A stretch of 64,000 nt of DNA from Euborellia annulipes (taxonomy: Eukaryota; Arthropoda; Insecta; Dermaptera; Anisolabididae): the NCBI GenBank assembly GCA_023213315.1, contig JAKCPI010009463.1:186001-250000 (forward strand). The letters run 5' to 3'. The position numbers were made by a program, and so were the translations under genes. Shown piece after piece: positions 59,110-64,000 of this stretch; the first letter of the stretch is position 1, and the number at the start of each line of letters is the position of its first letter. The notes below the pieces were generated by a model. It ran no database searches and was not told where the DNA came from. It was given only the letters and a program-made list of their open reading frames with translations.

Positions 59110-59220
59110 GGCGGAGCCCGTGAGGCGATTCCCGACTTCCCTGCGGTCGTCGACGACGATGAAGACGACGACGACGACGAGAGCGGTGACGACACCGCTG
59201 TTCGTAAACATAAGCTGTAG
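59110..59220 (+). CDS. Orphan exon candidate with acidic run, ending in a stop
   Basis: An acceptor-like CCTATATCTTTAG is followed by a phase-0 frame of 36 codons: GGAREAIPDFPAVV, an unbroken run of ten Asp/Glu, SGDDTAVRKHKL, then TAG. The block is GC-rich in AT-rich surroundings. I do not recognise the protein. It could be the last exon of an unseen gene, an alternative 3' exon of exd, or a GAC microsatellite in UTR that is open by chance. The other frames read ThrThr or Arg/Arg repeats across the same GAC run. Confidence 0.3.
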   Translation, partial: GGAREAIPDFPAVVDDDEDDDDDESGDDTAVRKHKL

Positions 59221-59640
59221 ACTCAAAAGAAGAGTCGTCACTCGTGACATCGGAACCCCTGTGTCACATGTATACTACCATACCTGCCACCAATGCAGCG
59301 GACTCCTGGTTCTCACCATTGAAACGAATATACCTCCGCGTGTGATATGATAATACCACAAACATACGCAAAACAAACTCACACACACATACATTTATCA
59401 ATCACCAATTATGTTGAACAATTATGTTTTTTTTTAATATATATATAATTATATATTAATATACACGGTATCTAAAACGCCCTTGGGCTCTTTGAATTTT
59501 TAATAAATTAATTACTACAATGCTCAATTTTGGATTTTGGACAAAATAAAAATAAAAATTCCAACAATGGTTGGTATCATTTTAAAAGTTTTTTTTAAAC
59601 ATTTTTTTATTTTGCATTACAAAAATGTCTAACAAAAGAG
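59221..59640. other. Mixed then AT-rich flank
   Basis: About 120 bases of balanced composition (GTGACATCGGAACCCCTGTG, CACCAATGCAGCGGACTCC) follow the orphan exon, then AC-rich and AT-rich DNA. This could be a UTR of the same exon. Nothing else is seen. Confidence 0.35.
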
Positions 59641-59643
59641 GTT

Positions 59644-60339
59644 AAGTTTTTAATTATAGACTACATTTTGTTATTAATTATTTATTAAGAATATAAATAC
59701 TGTACAACGTTTGGACTGCTTATTCTGCTGTCGTTTTCAAAGTGTACACTTGCTCCGACTCAAGTGAACTAACCTCCAAGCGACAGTTACGTGCATTTTA
59801 TATAGCCCTCAACGGCGTCAGCGCTATCTACAGGCATTACTATGAAAATAGAAAAACTTCAGCGCCATCTACTCCCATTCCCATGAAGTTAGACACAATC
59901 ATCAAAGCAAGTGTATTATATTATTAACAATCATACTGAAAATGTTAATTAGATATTAAGGTTTGATTATTGTATTATAAATATTATTGGAATAATTTAA
60001 TAATAATATCTTGTCCCATCTATGTTAAAAAATCTATTTCAAAAAATTTATAATAACAACATACTTTTTATGTAGGCCTCTAATGATTGTTATGATTGTG
60101 TCTAACTTCATTGGAATGAGTGTAGATGATGCTGAAGTTTGTGTCCAATTTCAAAGAAATGACTGTAGTTGGCTCTAACGTCGTTGTATATAAAATGCAC
60201 GTAATGGTCCCTTAGAGGTTAGTTCGGAGTAAGTATATACTACTTGAAAACGATTACAGAATAAGCAGTCGAAACGTTGTACAGTATTTATATTCTTAAT
60301 AAATAATTAATACAAAAGGTGGTCTATAATTAAAAACTT
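59644..60339. mobile_element. Large fold-back element, about 260-bp arms
   Basis: Left arm AAGTTTTTAATTATAGAC... and right arm ...GTCTATAATTAAAAACTT are inverted over most of 260 bp, with CGTGCATTTTATATA, GAAGTTAGACACAATCAT and AATACTGTACAACGTTT in both. Near the outer end of each arm is a hammerhead-like fold (GACAGC/GCAGTC-type stem, GAAACGTTGTACAG on the outward strand) lacking a canonical first core strand. A lone arm lies at 18110-18235. Confidence 0.8.
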
Positions 60340-60391
60340 CCAAAATAATAATAATACAAACTACAAAAGCTTTAATATACACAAGAGTTAA

Positions 60392-60602
60392 GGTCTGGTG
60401 CACATTGAGACGCATGCAATGCAGCTCAGTTTCTGTGATCCATTCTTGGAATAATGAGACGCCGAGCTAGTGAATATAACAGAAACTGTGTGTCACTGGA
60501 CGCCAAAACTGCTCTCCATAGTACTTGGACAACGGTGTTATACAGTTTTTTTCATGCAGATCTACTCTGCCATGCACTGCATGACACAACTCAATCTAAA
60601 CC
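60392..60602. mobile_element. TTAA-target MITE, 211 bp
   Basis: TTAA flanks both sides (60388-60391, 60603-60606). The ends GGTCTGGTGCACATTGAG and (inverted) GGTTTAGATTGAG are related, and CATGCAATGCA/TGCATGACA pairs follow. A different family from the element at 52278 but with the same target and GGT ends. Confidence 0.8.
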
Positions 60603-60606
60603 TTAA

Positions 60607-61686
60607 CTCCGAAGTTTAACCAAATCAATTTACCATATTTAATTTGAAATATGAAATGACAAATATTTATTTCGATAAATTGAATAACGAATCAGTGCAC
60701 GCATTTCTTTAAGTAGTCATAAGAATGAGCTCAAAAAAGAAGCAAGAAAATAATAAATTATTTTGCTACAACATTAAGACTGCATAAATCTATCTTATTA
60801 TATCATAATATAAATTATTAAAAATTCAAAGAGCACAAGACTTTTTACACACCTTGTATATAATAAACAAGTTACATAAGACTTTAATAAAAAAAAAAAA
60901 TTAAAATAATTAAAAAAAAGCAAGCAAGCAATTTAATATATCGCTTTATCTTTCTAAAATGTTGAGTGATATAAATATAAATATTATAAATATTATAAAT
61001 ATGGTGAGTGAACGTTCAAACGAGTGCTAGTGATAATATAATGATGAAAATGATGCTGATAATGATGATGAGACATTTTTACGAGTGTAAGAGAGAGTAA
61101 ATTTTGTCTGCATGTGCGTGTGGTTTGCACTAGAGAGCACTTTTATCCAATTTTTGTCTTGATTTTTTTTTTAGATTATTAAAAAAAAAAAAGAAAATAA
61201 AAAAAAACGCCATGTTGATTGCTCAAAACAAAAAATCTTTATTTTTTTTTATTTGGGACGAATTAAAAAAAAATACTGTGAAAATTTTAGGCCTAATTAC
61301 TAGCTTTTCACGTGCAATATCGTCTATTTTTTTCTTTTTTTTTTTATTGGATAAAAAATCCATATTCTTTATAATTTAAAAAAAAAACAGCTGATTTCAA
61401 AATCGTAGAAGATTTTTGAAAATTAGATTGATGATGTATACTACTCGTTACACAGCGCCTTAATCCTTTCCTTAATTCAAAATAGAATATATATATATAT
61501 TAATATTAAAAAAATAGGGTTGCGATCTAAAAAAAAAATTTTCCAAGCTCAATGGATTTTTGTATACTACGAATTTTGGCCCGTCTTTGATTTTAAAAAA
61601 AATAAGGCCTAGAAATACATATATATACGAACATATAAAGCAAAGATATACGAACGAAATTTTCGGGCTGTAATTTGAATGTGATG

Positions 61687-61720
<34 letters not shown>

Positions 61721-62740
61721 AAAACATTGATGAATATAATTTATTTTTATATCCATCGTTGTTTTTATTTAGTTCTCAAATAAACCATTTTGTGCTGTTG
61801 TACATAAAATGGTTTGATTTTTGGCATAAAATAAACAATTGACCAAACATTAGTATACGTAAATCAAAACAAAAAAAAAAATGGGACGGGTGTTATTTGA
61901 AATTTTTATTAGTCTTACGTATATTATATATGTATATTGTTCACTTTGCTAAGGCTAATCTTTTAAAATGCCTTAACAATATGAATGTAACTATCGTTTG
62001 GGCAATATAATCGGTCCGCGCCATTGTTGCGCTCTAAATAGTCAATATTTTCAACAATGAAGATTTTGGAACTCAGCCCTAGAAACAAATGTATACGATT
62101 TTTCAAAAAATATATATATATATTATATAATACACCTCAAACTATGTTACTATTAAAATCAATATTATAAATATGTATATATAATAAATATATATATATT
62201 ATAGACAAATATATATATATATATATTTAGGGACGAATTTTTTATTGTAAAGGCGTTTTTTCCTCGAAAAAAATCTGATCAAATTATTATTATATGGATG
62301 TAATATAAAAAATAAATCTAGATTCAAAATCATTTGATTCGTCTCTTCTTAGATGTATTTAAAAATAATAATAATAACCATTATTTTTTTAATATAAAAT
62401 TTTTTCTCTTTATTTTCTTGTGAATCAGTGGTGTATATCTGAAGAAAAATAATAATTATATAGAAAAGCCTTCCATTTGTCAGGTACCCCACTGACTATT
62501 AAAATATTGAACATTTAATTTAATTTAATTTTTTAATTGTCCCAGAATTCATTCCATTTTTACATCTTAAACTATTTCGAATCATGTTATAAAATCAATG
62601 CTATAAAAATTTCAATGGTTTATCTCTAAAAGCAACAAAATTTGTAAAAAAATAAGAGAGTATGAAATGAATATAATAAATATGCAATTTGGAAAAATAG
62701 ATTTAAAACAAAATTTTTTACTTTTTCATTCATTCGTTGT
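60607..62740. other. AT-rich stretch without recognised gene
   Basis: Long A and T runs and (TA)n microsatellites, with a GATGAT cluster near 61045. No frame, RNA gene or repeat end that I can support. Confidence 0.6.
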
Positions 62741-62744
62741 TTAA

Positions 62745-63065
62745 GGCGCATCAGGAGGATTGCTATTCTCATGTTTTTGTCGATAAGATGGCGTTAGCGG
62801 TCTTAAAAATTTAGCCAAAAATTCCAACTATTACGAAAATTTTGCAACAGATGGCAGGATGGTAGGGATATATTTAATCTCATGTATTTGTTTAATTTTC
62901 CTTGATCTTTTAATAATAAAGAGTTTATAAATATCATTATATATTATATATCATTTGTAACAGCATAAAAATATAAGTTTATAAGTGATCTGATAATGCC
63001 GTTGTTAGACTAACCTGCCATCTTTTGCAAGAGTGCTAAACTATTTGGCCGTTAATTTTTAATAC
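62745..63065 (+). repeat. Dispersed repeat, fuller copy of the 6227-6412 family
   Basis: From about 62875 it follows the order of the copy at 6227-6412. The preceding 130 bases (GGCGCATCAGGAGGATTGC, AAGATGGCGTTAGCGG, CAACAGATGGCAGG) may be its 5' part and are preceded by TTTAA. The copy is diverged. Confidence 0.5.
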
Positions 63066-64000
63066 AAAATTTATTTTTGACTTGGTAATCACTTTATTAT
63101 AGGTGGGATATTAATGAATCGAATTTAAATAAAAAGCATTCTATTATGTAAAATGCTCACTAATTTAACACATTTTAAAAAAACCTCATAAAAAATACTT
63201 TAAAATGCCTCAGTAGTTTCGGATTTAAGATTCAATGTGCCTCCTGATCAGGGCTAGACTGGAAATCCATTTAGGCCCGGGAAATATCGGTGGCGTATGC
63301 CCACAATATTAAATTACAAAACAAAAAAATAAAAAAAGTTACACAAGTACAATGGTAATCTATTATAAACATTTATTAAAATAATAAAGATTTTTTTTTT
63401 TTTGAATAATTTCAACAAAATTAAGAACATAGTGAAGTAAAACTTCACCAGGATATTCCCGGTATCCCGGTGGGCCAGTTCAGCACTGCTCCTGATTCGT
63501 TTTTTCTTATTTTTACAAAAAGGACAAAAAAGCTGGCGTGCAAAGGTGTTACTAATTTTACACTTTTTGTACAAGACATAATAAATTAGAAGGCGAAACG
63601 CCTTTTGGCCAAGAAATCAACGATATATTTAAATAATAAATCAAACTCTTGTTATTTTTATAGCAGTGATTTTAAAAAGAAAAATAAAAACAAATTTGTC
63701 ATGATAAAAAAAAACTAAAAAATTCATTTTATAAAAATGTACGGGTAAAAAAATCAAAAATTGTCTTTTTTACCAGTACTAAAAAAAAAGTTTTTATCCT
63801 CTCATATTAAAATAAAAGAACATTTTTAATATCTAATGTAATAAGAAGAAAAAAGATTTTTCCAAACAGTTTCTTTTTAAAATAATGGCGGTAAAAAAAA
63901 ATAGTTTTTAGAAATATAAAAATGTATATGTACAGAATTAAAAAAAAAAAAAAAAAAAAAAAACAATACGAAAACAAAGAAGAAAATATTTATTATTTCT
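63066..64000. other. AT-rich window end without recognised gene
   Basis: Mostly A and T runs. A GC-richer patch at 63236-63300 (GGGCTAGACTGGAAATCC, GGCCCGGGAAATATCGG) and CCGGTATCCCGGTGGGCC at 63460 suggest a worn transposon end, but I cannot define it. Confidence 0.5.

Overview
The window is animal nuclear DNA, very AT-rich, with long introns full of small repeats. It carries one clearly recognisable protein gene on the plus strand: extradenticle (exd), the arthropod PBC-class TALE homeobox gene (vertebrate Pbx). The conceptual protein resembles arthropod Exd (ASPYSM and TPMMSPAPP in the tail, [17 protein letters not shown] after the homeodomain). The host is therefore most likely an arthropod; I cannot name the species.

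Gene layout: the first visible exon (14365-14555) is internal and encodes the second half of the PBC domain. The homeodomain is split between 35589-35724 and 36954-37050, with the intron inside helix 3. The C-terminal tail is on 48648-48796 and 49278-49325. A terminal exon probably starts at 54834 and adds three codons before a stop. All splice phases join in frame. The start codon and the first half of the PBC domain lie before the window, so positions 1-14364 are best read as intron. After about 54.9 kb the sequence is 3' UTR and/or flank. One more exon-like segment (59110-59220, acidic, ending in a stop) cannot be assigned to a gene.

The rest is mobile-element debris and a set of GC-richer islands that may be intronic regulatory elements. 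The main repeats are: (1) a tRNA-derived SINE with good target-site duplications, several copies; (2) a second, poorly kept SINE group; (3) a roughly 650-bp dispersed element, named R650 here, which starts at a palindrome and ends in a hairpin of about 100 nt; (4) a non-autonomous Helitron nested in the A-rich tail of a SINE; (5) TTAA-flanked, hAT-like, pogo-like, mariner-like and Tc1-like DNA elements; (6) large fold-back repeats.

The most interesting signal is in the fold-backs. Several carry or adjoin sequences with the layout of a minimal type I hammerhead ribozyme (CTGAAGA, stem-loop II, GAAACGTC or GAAACGTT, flanking stem I). This resembles the hammerheads known from Penelope-like retroelements. 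One copy (50990-51043) keeps all core nucleotides. Nested insertions with readable duplications give a relative order of events at several places.
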